Source of the DNA: an uncultured Hyphomonas sp.
GTDB taxonomy: Bacteria > Pseudomonadota > Alphaproteobacteria > Caulobacterales > Hyphomonadaceae
Direction: 5' to 3'
Length of the DNA: 64,000 bases
NCBI RefSeq assembly: GCF_963678875.1
Contig: NZ_OY787456.1
Span: forward strand, 62,001 to 126,000
The translations under genes were made by a program, and so were the position numbers. This document shows positions 32,030-41,194 of the stretch, piece after piece (the first letter of the stretch is position 1; each line of letters starts with the position of its first letter). The notes under the pieces are model-generated. The model was not told the origin of the DNA, ran no database searches, and saw only the letters and a list, made by a program, of their open reading frames with translations.

Positions 32030-33082
32030 ATGCACCAGACACTCCTTCTTCTCCCGGGCGACGGGATTGGCCCGGAAGTCACCGCTGAAGCCCGCCGCGT
32101 GGCGGAAGTGGTCGCGCCGGATCTGAAGGTGGAAGAAGGCCTGGTCGGAGGCGCCTCGATCGACGCCCATGGCGACCCGCTGACAGAAGACACACTGGAC
32201 CGCGCGCGGCAGGCCAACGCCGTGCTGCTCGGCGCGGTCGGCGGTCCGAAATGGGTCGGCGCAGCGCGCGACAAGCGCCCGGAGGCGGGCCTGCTGGCCC
32301 TGCGCAAGGGGCTCGACGTGTTCGCAAATCTGCGCCCGGCTTTCTGTTTCCCGGCGCTGGTGGATGCCTCCAGCCTGAAGCGGGAAGTTGTCGAGGGCCT
32401 CGACCTGATGATCGTCCGCGAGCTGACGGGCGGGGTCTATTTCGGCCAGCCGCGCGGCATTGACGAGACCAGCGGCATCCGCCGGGGCTATGACACCGCA
32501 GTCTACACGCACCCGGAAATCGAGCGGGTGGCACAGGTCGCCTTCGAGATTGCGCGCGGCCGGAATGGCAAGGTCTGCTCTGTGGAGAAATCGAACGTCA
32601 TGGATTCCGGCTTGTTCTGGCGCCAGGAAGTGACGCTGGCCCACGCCGAAATGGGCGCAGGCGTGGACCTGTCGCACATGTATGCCGATGCCTGCGCCAT
32701 GGAACTCGTGCGGGCTCCGAAACATTTCGACGTGATCCTCGCGGACAATCTTTTCGGTGACATCCTGTCTGACGAGGCGGCGATGCTGACCGGGTCGATC
32801 GGCATGCTGCCATCTGCCTCGCTCGGCGCGCCGGGGACGCCGGGCCTCTACGAGCCGGTGCACGGCTCCGCGCCGGACATTGCCGGGCAGGGGATCGCCA
32901 ATCCGTGCGCGGCGATCCTGTCGCTGGAAATGGCGCTGCGCTGGTCGCTCGGCCGGGAGAAGGTTGCCGACATTCTGTTTGCTGCTGTCGGCAAAGCACT
33001 GGACCAGGGCGCCCGCACCAAAGATCTCGGTGGCAGCCTGACCACGCGCGAAATGGCGGACGCGATCATCGCCGCACTCTGA
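32030..33082 (+). CDS. leuB: 3-isopropylmalate dehydrogenase
   Basis: A 350-residue NAD-dependent decarboxylating dehydrogenase that makes 2-oxoisocaproate for leucine synthesis. LLLLPGDGIGPEVTAEA, LRKGLDVFANLRPA, the substrate-binding MIVRELTGGVYFGQPRG, VCSVEKSNVMDSG and DNLFGDILSDEAAMLTGSIGMLPSASLG, with EPVHGSAPDIAGQGIANP, are the family signatures. No Shine-Dalgarno of note is seen. It lies 1.1 kb after leuD. Confidence 0.97.
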   Translation: MHQTLLLLPGDGIGPEVTAEARRVAEVVAPDLKVEEGLVGGASIDAHGDPLTEDTLDRARQANAVLLGAVGGPKWVGAARDKRPEAGLLALRKGLDVFANLRPAFCFPALVDASSLKREVVEGLDLMIVRELTGGVYFGQPRGIDETSGIRRGYDTAVYTHPEIERVAQVAFEIARGRNGKVCSVEKSNVMDSGLFWRQEVTLAHAEMGAGVDLSHMYADACAMELVRAPKHFDVILADNLFGDILSDEAAMLTGSIGMLPSASLGAPGTPGLYEPVHGSAPDIAGQGIANPCAAILSLEMALRWSLGREKVADILFAAVGKALDQGARTKDLGGSLTTREMADAIIAAL

Positions 33083-33176
33083 CGGGCCTGTCCGAGGAAA
33101 AACCGGGCCGAGGAAAAGATTGCCCGGCGTCCTTTCGCATGAGAGCATTCCCCTAAAAACATAAGGGAGGAATGCC

Positions 33177-34373
33177 ATGTCATACGCCGATGGACGTCTG
33201 ATCCACGATGCCGACAGCCATTTGATGGAGCCTGTCGATTGTCTCGATCCGTACTTTGAAAAGAAGCTTTTGAGTCGCTTTCTGGCGCTGCCGCGCGTGA
33301 AGGCGCTGCGGACCGGGGCGAAATCGGAATGGATCCGGGAACGGCTGGATTTGCAGCAGGATGCGGAATTCCGGGCGGAGGCGGACGACAATATCCTGCT
33401 ACGGAAGAACTATGACGCCCATGGCGCCTGGGTCCGGCATGACCGGCCGTATACGCTGGACAAGCTGGGGTTTGCCAGCCAACTGGTCTTCACCACGCAT
33501 TGCCTTGGCAATTTCGGGCTGGATCAGAGTGACGACATGGAACTCTGCTATGCTGCAGCCGATGCGCATAACCGGATGATGACGGACTTCTGCAGCATTG
33601 ACCGCCGACTTCTGGCGGTCGCTTATGTGCCGCTCGAAGATTTTGACCGCTCGCTTGCCACCGCAAAACTCGCCATCGACCTTGGGGCCAAGGCGCTGAT
33701 GGTGCCGAGCCGCTGCCCGCAGCACCACGCCCCGAGCCATATCGCGCTGGACCCGGTCTGGGCCCTCGCGCAGGAGGCTGGCATCCCGGTCGTGCTTCAT
33801 GTCGGCGGGGAGACGAAGCTGAACCCGATGTATAAGGAAAACGGCTTGCCGCCTGTGCCGGACTTCCATGGCGGCGACGACAATTTCACCTCCGTTTCCT
33901 ATATGCCGATCCCGGAGGCGGCGATGCAGACGCTGGCCACGCTGATCTTCGACGGTGTGTTCGACCGGTTCCCGAAACTGAAATGGGGCGCCATCGAGCT
34001 TGGCGCGAACTGGGTGCCGGGCTGGATGCGGGCGATGGATTCGGCGGCCCATGCCTTCATGCGAAACGAAGAGCGACTGCAGAACCTGTCCGCGAAACCG
34101 TCGGAGATCGTCCGCCGCCAGTTCCGTGCGGCGCCTTATCCGCATGAAGATGCCGGCTGGATCATCCGGAACGCGGGCGAGGAGATCGCCATGTTCTCCT
34201 CCGACTTCCCGCATGTCGAAGGCGGCCGTAATCCGCTGAAACGGTTTGACGAGACGCTGCAGGGCCTGCCGGAGAGCGCGGTGAAGGCATTCTATTCCGA
34301 CAACTTCATCGACATGATGGGGGAGGGACTCGCCCCGGACTTGCGCGTGCCGGAGCTGCAGCAATCGGCCTGA
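33177..34373 (+). CDS. Amidohydrolase family protein (TIM barrel)
   Basis: A 398-residue PF04909-type metal-dependent hydrolase or decarboxylase. HDADSHLMEPVDCLDPYF opens the barrel with the first metal-site segment; LHVGGET and the C-terminal SDFPHVEGGRNPLKRFDETL supply further sites. Relatives act on aromatic acids or amides, but the substrate here is not known. GGGAGGA precedes the ATG at 33177. It stands alone after leuB with its own leader. Confidence 0.85.
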   Translation: MSYADGRLIHDADSHLMEPVDCLDPYFEKKLLSRFLALPRVKALRTGAKSEWIRERLDLQQDAEFRAEADDNILLRKNYDAHGAWVRHDRPYTLDKLGFASQLVFTTHCLGNFGLDQSDDMELCYAAADAHNRMMTDFCSIDRRLLAVAYVPLEDFDRSLATAKLAIDLGAKALMVPSRCPQHHAPSHIALDPVWALAQEAGIPVVLHVGGETKLNPMYKENGLPPVPDFHGGDDNFTSVSYMPIPEAAMQTLATLIFDGVFDRFPKLKWGAIELGANWVPGWMRAMDSAAHAFMRNEERLQNLSAKPSEIVRRQFRAAPYPHEDAGWIIRNAGEEIAMFSSDFPHVEGGRNPLKRFDETLQGLPESAVKAFYSDNFIDMMGEGLAPDLRVPELQQSA

Positions 34374-34493
34374 GAAAAGGCTGTGAGCAGGAAGGCGCGC
34401 GCCGCTTTGCTATTCCAGTTGCCTGTCGCGGATCGGGCTGGTAGCTGCCGAAGGGCTCGCCCCGCGGGGGCCCTGCCAGCGAAAGCCTGAAAA

Positions 34494-35372
34494 ATGATCC
34501 GATCCAGTTTCTCCCTGCCGGCCCGGTGGCTGGCCTGTGCCTGCATGTTCCTTGTCGCCTGCGCCACTGCGCCGGAATCCTCCGATGGCCGGACAGATTT
34601 TGTGTTCGAAGACTGGGCGGGCCCGGCCCTGACCGTCTATGCCATCGAGCCGGAAGGCCTGGCGCCGGATGCGCCGGTCGTGATCGTCATGCACGGCGTG
34701 AAGCGCAATGCCGACGACTATCGCGACAATTGGGTGGACCTCGCCAACACGTACGGCTTCCGCATCTATGCACCCATGTTCGACCAGGCATCCTTTCCGG
34801 GGGCGGATTACTACAATCTCGGCGGCGTCGGCACCGATGCCGTCAGCGCCTATGACGCGATCGAGCCGATGTTCGACTTCGTGACCGCACACCGCGGTGT
34901 CAGCGCGTCACATTATTCGATTTTCGGCCACTCCGCCGGTTCCCAGTTCGTGCATCGCTTTGTCTGTTTCGCCGATCCTGCCCGTATGAACCTCGCCATC
35001 ACGGCGAATGCCGGCTGGTACACGATGCCGACAGGTGAAGCTGAGTGGCCTTACGGCCTTGGCGGGATCGATACCGCCGATTGCGATGCGGCGAACTGGC
35101 TGGCCCGGCCGATGCTGGTCCTGCTGGGGGATCAGGATGTCGATCCGATGGACCCCAATCTGCGCCGCACGCCGGAAGCGCTGGCGCAGGGGACGACCCG
35201 GTTCGAACGCGGCCATGCCTTCTACGAGATGGCATCCAGCGCGGCAGAGGCGCTTGGCGTTGAACTCGGCTGGACGAAGCAGATCGTGCCGGGCGTCGCG
35301 CATGACAATCGGGGCATGGCGCTGGCGGCGGCGGATGTGATCGCCGCCCGTGAAGCGGCGAACGCGCCCTAG
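34494..35372 (+). CDS. Alpha/beta hydrolase, probable lipoprotein
   Basis: A 292-residue serine hydrolase. N-terminal lipoprotein-type signal MFLVAC (Cys23). VVIVMHGVKRNADDYRDNW is the oxyanion strand; the nucleophile lies in FGHSAGSQFVHRF (Ser about 145), with Asp in LLGDQDVDPMDPN and His in VPGVAHDNRGM. It looks related to secreted polyhydroxyalkanoate or feruloyl-type esterases, but the substrate is unknown. The stop overlaps that of the convergent NTF2-like gene by four bases. Confidence 0.82.
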   Translation: MIRSSFSLPARWLACACMFLVACATAPESSDGRTDFVFEDWAGPALTVYAIEPEGLAPDAPVVIVMHGVKRNADDYRDNWVDLANTYGFRIYAPMFDQASFPGADYYNLGGVGTDAVSAYDAIEPMFDFVTAHRGVSASHYSIFGHSAGSQFVHRFVCFADPARMNLAITANAGWYTMPTGEAEWPYGLGGIDTADCDAANWLARPMLVLLGDQDVDPMDPNLRRTPEALAQGTTRFERGHAFYEMASSAAEALGVELGWTKQIVPGVAHDNRGMALAAADVIAAREAANAP

Positions 35373-35740
35373 CTGTAGTCGGCGATCCGGCAAAGCAGGT
35401 TGCCGCGGAACTCGAAGAAGCTCGCGCCGCGCACCTTGACCGTTTCGCCGGCTTTCACGCCGTTGGGCAGGTCGACCGCGGCCTTGCCTTCGAATTCGAT
35501 CTCGGCGGCGGCCTTGCCTGCGCCGGAGACGACATTGATCAGCCGCTGGCGGCGGTAGGTGAAGGCGTTTCCGGACAATTCGGCCACCTGGCGCATCATG
35601 TCCTTGCCGTCGAGGCGCATGGATCCGCCGGCATTCGAGATGTTTTCGAATACGACATCATCGGTCACGCAATCGAGCATGCCGTCAATGTCGCGGGCAT
35701 TATAGCTTTGAATATAACGGGCAATTACGTCGTCGAGCAT
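35369..35740 (-). CDS. NTF2-like (SnoaL fold) protein
   Basis: A 123-residue protein with the cone-shaped NTF2/SnoaL fold: VIARYIQSYNARDIDGMLDCVTDDVVFENISNAGGSMRLDGKDMMRQVAEL, then strands with AAAEIEFEGKAAVDLPNGVKAGETVKVRGASFFEF. Members bind small hydrophobic ligands and act as isomerases, cyclases or dehydratases. No catalytic Asp/His pair can be assigned here. It lies on its own strand, convergent with the esterase gene. Confidence 0.8.
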   Translation of the reverse strand: MLDDVIARYIQSYNARDIDGMLDCVTDDVVFENISNAGGSMRLDGKDMMRQVAELSGNAFTYRRQRLINVVSGAGKAAAEIEFEGKAAVDLPNGVKAGETVKVRGASFFEFRGNLLCRIADYS

Positions 35741-35874
35741 GGGGCGGGGGCCTCCATATGTGTCTCCGGGAGCCCTTTCGGTCTGCCTGACGAGGGGCGG
35801 AATGGCAACAGGCTTTGCGCATCGATCAGAAATGCGCCATAAGCCCGCCTCGAATTACGAGGAGCGAAAGAGCC

Positions 35875-36918
35875 ATGGGCACACGGATTGCGATTGTCGG
35901 CGCGACAGGGAATGTCGGGCGTGAATTGCTGGCCATTCTGGACGAGCGCATGTTCCCGGCGGACGAAGTCCATGCCGTGGCGTCGCGCCGGTCACTCGGC
36001 AAGGAAGTGTCCTTCGGCGACCGCACCCTGAAATGCCAGGACATCGAAAGCTTCGACTTTTCCAAGGTCGATCTCGTCCTGATGTCGGCAGGCGGTTCCA
36101 CCGCGAAGGAATGGTGCCCGAAGATCGCCAAGGCCGGGGCCATCACCATCGACAATTCTTCCGCCTGGCGGATGGACCCGGACGTGCCGCTGGTTGTGCC
36201 GGAGTGCAATGGCGAAGCGGTGATGGACTACAAGAAGAAGATGATCATCGCGAACCCGAACTGCTCGACCGCGCAGCTCGTGGTGGCGCTGAAGCCGCTG
36301 CACGATGCCGTCGGCGTCAAGCGCGTTGTCTGCTCGACCTACCAGTCTGTCTCAGGCGCCGGCAAGGATGCCATGGACGAACTGTGGAATCAAACCCGCG
36401 GCGTCTATGTGAATGACGAGCCGACGCCGGAGATCTTCCAGAAGGAAATCGCCTTCAATGTGATCCCGCAGATCGATGTCTTCATGGATGACGGCTTCAC
36501 CAAGGAAGAGTGGAAGATGCGCGTCGAGACGAAGAAGATCGTCGACGAGAGCATCGAACTGGTCGCGACCTGTGTGCGCGTGCCGGTCTTTGTCGGCCAC
36601 TCCGAAGCGGTCAGCGTGGAGCTTGCCGCCCCGATGAGCGCGAAGGAAGCGCAGGACCTGCTGCGCGAAAGCCCCGGCATCATGCTTGTCGATGATCCGG
36701 AGGAAGACCTCTACATCACGCCGAAGGAATGCGTCGGTGACTGGGCAACCTTCATCAGCCGTGTGCGCAAGGACCCGACCGTCGAGAATGGCCTGATGTT
36801 CTGGTGTGTCTCCGACAATCTCCGCAAGGGCGCGGCGCTCAACGCCATCCAGATCGCCGAGGAGCTCCTGAACCGCGGTGTCATCAAGCCGGAGAAACAA
36901 CCGGCCGTAACGGACTAG
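35875..36918 (+). CDS. asd: Aspartate-semialdehyde dehydrogenase
   Basis: A 347-residue NADPH enzyme reducing aspartyl phosphate to aspartate semialdehyde for Lys, Met, Thr and cell-wall diaminopimelate. RIAIVGATGNVGRELLAIL is the Rossmann loop, the catalytic cysteine is Cys130 in IANPNCSTAQL, and YQSVSGAGKDAM is the phosphate-binding region. The ATG at 35875 has AGGAG upstream. It is convergent with the MscS gene, with a four-base overlap of the stops. It complements dapF at 46637. Confidence 0.97.
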   Translation: MGTRIAIVGATGNVGRELLAILDERMFPADEVHAVASRRSLGKEVSFGDRTLKCQDIESFDFSKVDLVLMSAGGSTAKEWCPKIAKAGAITIDNSSAWRMDPDVPLVVPECNGEAVMDYKKKMIIANPNCSTAQLVVALKPLHDAVGVKRVVCSTYQSVSGAGKDAMDELWNQTRGVYVNDEPTPEIFQKEIAFNVIPQIDVFMDDGFTKEEWKMRVETKKIVDESIELVATCVRVPVFVGHSEAVSVELAAPMSAKEAQDLLRESPGIMLVDDPEEDLYITPKECVGDWATFISRVRKDPTVENGLMFWCVSDNLRKGAALNAIQIAEELLNRGVIKPEKQPAVTD

Positions 36919-38294
36919 TCCGTATCCGAATCGAACTTCGCTTTACGGGTCTCGACGGTAACGTTGAGGCCCGTTGTGCTTTTGAGGTGCAAGTCGCGTT
37001 GCGGGAAGGGGATTTCGAGTTCGTACTTCTCCAGCGCCGTGTGCAGCGCCCAGTTATAGTCCGCGACCACGCGGGCGGGGCGGCTGACGGCGGCATCGGT
37101 CAGCCAGACGACGAGTTCGAATTCCAGCGCGCTGTCGCCGAACTTCGTCAGCCAGACCTGCGGCGTCCGGCCCGGCATGCCTTTCAGCGTCCATTCGACT
37201 TCTTCGGCGGCTTCCAGCCCCGCCTTGCGGACGAGCTCCTTGTCTGAGCCATACGCCACGCCGAACGGGACACGCACCCGGCGGCGCGCTTCGCGCAGGG
37301 TCCAGTTGATGACCTGCGCCTTAATGAATTCCTCGTTCGGCACGAGGATGTCGACATTGTCGTTCGTGGTGACGAGGGTGGAGCGGATATTGATCTCGCG
37401 CACGAGGCCGGTAACGCCGGACTGAAGCTCGATGAAGTCGCCCACTTTTACGGACTTTTCGATCAAGATGATCAGGCCCGACACGAAGTTCGAGAAGATC
37501 GCCTGCAAGCCGAAGCCGATACCGATGCCCAGCGTACCGGAGAGAATGGTCAGCGCCGTCAGGTTCACGCCCACCACCTGCAGTGCGATCAGGATGGCGA
37601 CGATGATGAAGGCGATCTTCAGCACCTGGCCCAGCAGGCCCGCCATGGAGGGTGTCAGCTTCTTGGAACTGCGCAGCTGGGCCTGCGCGGCATCGCCTGC
37701 AATCCGGCCGAGCCAGAGCGCGAAAGCGGCGACAGCGAGGCTTGTCAGCAGGCGAAGGATCGAGAACTTCACGCCGCCGAGCTCGATAATGGTGGAGTCG
37801 AGGGACTCAGTCACCGGCTGCAGTAGCCGCAGGATATATAGCGCGGCGATCAGCCAGGCGAGCAGGGCGAGCGTGTTGGCCACCATTCCGTCACGGATGT
37901 TCGACGTGATCAGGCGGACGATGATCCAGGCATTGAGCAGGCTGGCCGCCACGCGCAGGACCTCATTGCGCAGGCCGATCTGTTCAAAGGCCGGGATCGT
38001 GATCCAGAGGAGGAGCGCGGTAATGACCGGCCAGACGATCCGGGCCGAGGAAACCGCAGCGTGGAACAGCACATCCGGCCGCTCACGGCTGGCTGCCAGC
38101 TTCTTCAGCCGCGTGACGGGAACGCGGGCCAGAAAGAAACCGGCGATCCCTGCCAGGACAATCGCCAGAAACTGCCAGAGCGAGTCATAGGACACGAACT
38201 CTCCGGCCAGTCTGGCAATGTCATCCTGAACGGACTGAAGCACATCCTGGAACTTCAGCGTGTTCAAAAGGGAAGGCGAGGTTTCTTCTTCCAT
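36915..38294 (-). CDS. MscS-type mechanosensitive channel
   Basis: A 459-residue member of the small-conductance mechanosensitive channel family. Several membrane segments (FLAIVLAGIAGFFLA, LVASLLNAWIIVRLI and others) lead to the pore/TM3 segment LTILSGTLGIGIGFGLQAIFSNFVSGLIIL, followed by the beta domain SVKVGDFIELQSGVTGLVREINIRSTLVTTNDNVDILVPN. It opens under membrane tension to release solutes. The extra N-terminal helices make it longer than E. coli MscS (286 residues). Start ATG at 38294. Confidence 0.93.
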   Translation of the reverse strand: MEEETSPSLLNTLKFQDVLQSVQDDIARLAGEFVSYDSLWQFLAIVLAGIAGFFLARVPVTRLKKLAASRERPDVLFHAAVSSARIVWPVITALLLWITIPAFEQIGLRNEVLRVAASLLNAWIIVRLITSNIRDGMVANTLALLAWLIAALYILRLLQPVTESLDSTIIELGGVKFSILRLLTSLAVAAFALWLGRIAGDAAQAQLRSSKKLTPSMAGLLGQVLKIAFIIVAILIALQVVGVNLTALTILSGTLGIGIGFGLQAIFSNFVSGLIILIEKSVKVGDFIELQSGVTGLVREINIRSTLVTTNDNVDILVPNEEFIKAQVINWTLREARRRVRVPFGVAYGSDKELVRKAGLEAAEEVEWTLKGMPGRTPQVWLTKFGDSALEFELVVWLTDAAVSRPARVVADYNWALHTALEKYELEIPFPQRDLHLKSTTGLNVTVETRKAKFDSDTD

Positions 38295-38422
38295 TGGGCA
38301 GGCCGTTCTCCGTTGATCTCGCGGGTAATTCTTCCTGAAATCTAGACGATGCGCGCACCAAGGCAACCGACGCCGGATTTCGTGACTATCCAAGCGGCAA
38401 CCGTGTTGATACAGCGCGGCGC

Positions 38423-39331
38423 ATGTCTTCGAGCCAGCGTTTCGGATTCCTTGTCGGCCTGACGGCCTATTTCATCTGGGGCAGCCTGCCGCTGTACATC
38501 CGGGCGATGCGGCATGTCCTCCCGCAGGAATTGCTGGCGCACCGGGTGGTCTGGTCCGTGCCGACCGCGATGGTGCTGATCGCGCTGGCCGGGAACTGGC
38601 ACGATATCCGCGCCGCGTTCCGTTGGCGTACGGCAAAGTGGCTGATCCTGTCAGGCCTGATCATCGGTCTCAACTGGGGTGTCTATATCTGGGCGGTGAA
38701 TGCCGACCGGACGATCGAGGCCTCGCTCGGCTATTTCATCAATCCGCTGGTCAGCGTCCTGTTCGGCATGGTGTTCTTTGCCGAGAAGCTGCGTCCGGCG
38801 CAGTGGGCCTCCGTTGCGATAGCGGCAGTGGGTGTCGGCGTCGTGACGATTGCATACGGCCATGTTCCCTGGATCGCGCTGGTCCTGTGCTTCAGTTTTG
38901 CCTCCTATGGCGTGATCCGGAAGAAGATGGCGGTCGACAGCCGGGCAGGCTTCCTGATGGAAGTGGTCGTCCTGGTGCCGCTGGCCGTGGGTTGGCTCAC
39001 CTGGTTTGCACAGCAGCCGGATGGCCGGCTGATGGGGCAGGGCGGCTGGGATATCCCGCTGCTGATCGCGGCGGGCCCGATTACGGCCTTTCCGCTGATC
39101 CTGTTCGCGCTGGCGGCCAAACGGCTGAAACTGTCGACCATCGGCATGATGCAATATATCGGGCCCAGCATTCAGTTCCTGATCGCGATCTTCATCTTCC
39201 GGGAGCCTTTTGGCACGACGCTGGCCATCGCTTTCGGCTTCATCTGGCTGGCGCTGGCCGTGTTCACCGTGGATTCCATGGTTGGCGAGGCGAAAGCCCG
39301 GCGGCTGGCCCGCGCGGCGCGGCCTGCCTGA
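38423..39331 (+). CDS. rarD: RarD-type EamA permease
   Basis: A 302-residue drug/metabolite-type transporter with about ten membrane segments. FGFLVGLTAYFIWGSLPLYIRAMRHVLPQELLAHRVVWSVP is the RarD signature. RarD is linked in other bacteria to chloramphenicol sensitivity phenotypes, but the transported compound is not established. A -10-like GATACA lies seven bases before the ATG, and no Shine-Dalgarno is evident. Confidence 0.92.
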   Translation: MSSSQRFGFLVGLTAYFIWGSLPLYIRAMRHVLPQELLAHRVVWSVPTAMVLIALAGNWHDIRAAFRWRTAKWLILSGLIIGLNWGVYIWAVNADRTIEASLGYFINPLVSVLFGMVFFAEKLRPAQWASVAIAAVGVGVVTIAYGHVPWIALVLCFSFASYGVIRKKMAVDSRAGFLMEVVVLVPLAVGWLTWFAQQPDGRLMGQGGWDIPLLIAAGPITAFPLILFALAAKRLKLSTIGMMQYIGPSIQFLIAIFIFREPFGTTLAIAFGFIWLALAVFTVDSMVGEAKARRLARAARPA

Positions 39332-39455
39332 TATCAGGACAAAAAGATCCCCGGAGCCAGGGGATTGGCACCGGGGCGTATCAGTTTCTGACAGATAGAG
39401 ATGGGATTCCTATCTGAGGACGTATCCTGCAATAATTACGCCAGATTGCGGGAGA

Positions 39456-40073
39456 TCAGGCCCGTGAGGTCGACATCGCGATCCAGAGGGCCACGACGGC
39501 GAGCGCCAGGCCAAAGCAGAGGCGCGCGGCAAAAGAGGTGCGCCATTTCTCCAGAACGCCGCCAAGACGGTCCGCCACCAGAACGATGGTCACATGGACG
39601 ATCAGCGACAGGAGGATGTGCAGGCTGCCGAGCAGCAGGATCTGCAGCCAGAGATGTCCGAGGCGCGGATCGGCGAACTGGCCGACGACCAGAAGGTAGA
39701 ACACCAGCGCCTTGGGGTTCAGCAGGTTCGCGATCAGGCCGCGCCGGAATCCCGCCAGCTTGTTCGCCATGGCAGGCGGGGCGGAACCATCGTCCCGGAA
39801 AGCTTCCCAGGCAAGATAGAGCATGAAGAGAACGCCGCCCCAACGCAGTGCCTCATAGAGCGTGACCGATCCGGCGAGCAGGGCGGAGAGGCCGGTCGCG
39901 GCCGCCAGCAGCTGGATGGCGAGGCCGAGTGTGACCCCGGCGACCGCTTTCAGGCCATGATCCCGGCCTGCGCGTGCCGACAGGGTGGCGAGCCAGCCCA
40001 TATTTGGGCCGGGCGTCAGCTCAACCGCCAGCATGGCAATGATGAAGGCAGGCCAGTCGAGCGAGGCGAACAT
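39456..40073 (-). CDS. LysE family amino-acid exporter
   Basis: A 205-residue translocator with six hydrophobic segments and the family signature at the start: FIIAMLAVELTPGPNMGWLATLSARAGRDHGL. Further signs are GVTLGLAIQLLAAATGLSALL and FRRGLIANLLNPKALVFYLLV. It probably exports an amino acid or analogue; substrate unknown. The ATG at 40073 follows the stop of the serine hydrolase gene by one base, so the two are coupled. Confidence 0.92.
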   Translation of the reverse strand: MFASLDWPAFIIAMLAVELTPGPNMGWLATLSARAGRDHGLKAVAGVTLGLAIQLLAAATGLSALLAGSVTLYEALRWGGVLFMLYLAWEAFRDDGSAPPAMANKLAGFRRGLIANLLNPKALVFYLLVVGQFADPRLGHLWLQILLLGSLHILLSLIVHVTIVLVADRLGGVLEKWRTSFAARLCFGLALAVVALWIAMSTSRA

Positions 40074-40074
40074 G

Positions 40075-41178
40075 TCAGAGGGCGGCGTAGACAGCTTCAA
40101 CGAGACGCACGGCGCGCGGGTCTCCGACCAGCACGTTCGATTGCCGGTTCATGACATAGGCGCAGGTGAGTTCCGCATCCGGATCGGACACCGCCATCGA
40201 TCCGCCCCAGCCGGAATGGCCGAGCGTTGCCGGGTTCGGGCCGAACAAGCCGTGCGTGTTCAGCATGATGCCCGCGCCGAAGCTGGTCTCCAGCGGCAGG
40301 ACGAGATCGGGGCCGTGCGTGCGTGGACGGATCAGGTCTTCGAAGATGCCATCGCGCAGTTTGCCGCCGCTGCTGCGGGCATAGTGATGGTAAATCGCGC
40401 CGACGCTTTCAGCGGTACCATGGCCATTGGCGGACGGAATCTCGATCTCACGCCAGATGGCGCCGCCCCGGTTGGGCGCAGACCATTTGTAGACGAAGGC
40501 CGCCTTCCGGTAGTCGTTCAGCTCGCCAAGGTCTGCGAGGGCGTTCGGGCGTTTGATATCGGCGCAGCGCTCATGTTCGCTGGCGGGCAGGCCGATATGG
40601 AAATCCAGATCCCCGAACATCGACTTCAGCGTCGTGCCGAGCGTCTCGCCGCTGATGCGGCGGGCGATCTCCCCTGTGATATAGCCCCAGGTCAGCGGAT
40701 GGTAGCCGTGCGCGGTGCCCGGCGGCCACATTGGTGCGAGCTCTGCAATAGCTGCGGCGCAAGCAGGTGGGTCCAGCCAGAGCTCCGGATCGATCTCTTC
40801 CGCAAAGCCCGGCAGGCCGGCCTGGTGGCTTAGCGCCTGGCCAATGGTCACGGCGTCTTTTCCGTTCGCGGCGAATTCCGGCCACACGGCGGCGACCGGG
40901 GTTTCGTATCCATCCGGCAGCGTATCGACGAGGGAAGCGAGCACGAAGGCGGCGATGCCCTTGGTGGTCGAATAGACCGGCACCAGCGTCTCTGCGCCCC
41001 ATGGTTTCGATTTCTGCCGGTCGGCCCAGCCGCCAAGAAGCGAAGCGACCAGTTCGCCGCGGTGATAGACGGCGAAGCCTGCGCCAAGCTCGTCCATGTC
41101 TGCGAAGTTCGCCTCGAAGACGGTGCGCACGTTTTCAAGGCCAGCGGCAGTAAAGCCGGAAATCGGGAAGTCAGTCAT
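40075..41178 (-). CDS. Serine hydrolase, beta-lactamase/transpeptidase-like
   Basis: A 367-residue class C beta-lactamase-type esterase or peptidase. The S-X-X-K motif is Ser70-Thr-Thr-Lys73 in VPVYSTTKGIAAFV; YHPLTWGYITGEI supplies the Tyr of the second motif, and GHSGWGGS is the K/H-S-G triad. No signal peptide is present, so it is cytosolic, as for EstB-like carboxylesterases. The substrate is unknown. It is first of a unit with the LysE-type exporter. Confidence 0.9.
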   Translation of the reverse strand: MTDFPISGFTAAGLENVRTVFEANFADMDELGAGFAVYHRGELVASLLGGWADRQKSKPWGAETLVPVYSTTKGIAAFVLASLVDTLPDGYETPVAAVWPEFAANGKDAVTIGQALSHQAGLPGFAEEIDPELWLDPPACAAAIAELAPMWPPGTAHGYHPLTWGYITGEIARRISGETLGTTLKSMFGDLDFHIGLPASEHERCADIKRPNALADLGELNDYRKAAFVYKWSAPNRGGAIWREIEIPSANGHGTAESVGAIYHHYARSSGGKLRDGIFEDLIRPRTHGPDLVLPLETSFGAGIMLNTHGLFGPNPATLGHSGWGGSMAVSDPDAELTCAYVMNRQSNVLVGDPRAVRLVEAVYAAL

Positions 41179-41194
41179 ATCCCGGCCATACGGC

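Noticed and set aside
36915..36918. Four-base overlap of the asd and MscS stop codons as a sign of a sequencing error
   Set aside because: Convergent four-base overlaps occur several times in the window (leuC/DUF2834, esterase/NTF2, DUF1223/DUF4340), so this is simply tight packing.
39392..39416. 7-bp inverted repeat between rarD and the LysE-type gene
   Set aside because: It is followed by no T-run and matches no known site; considered chance.
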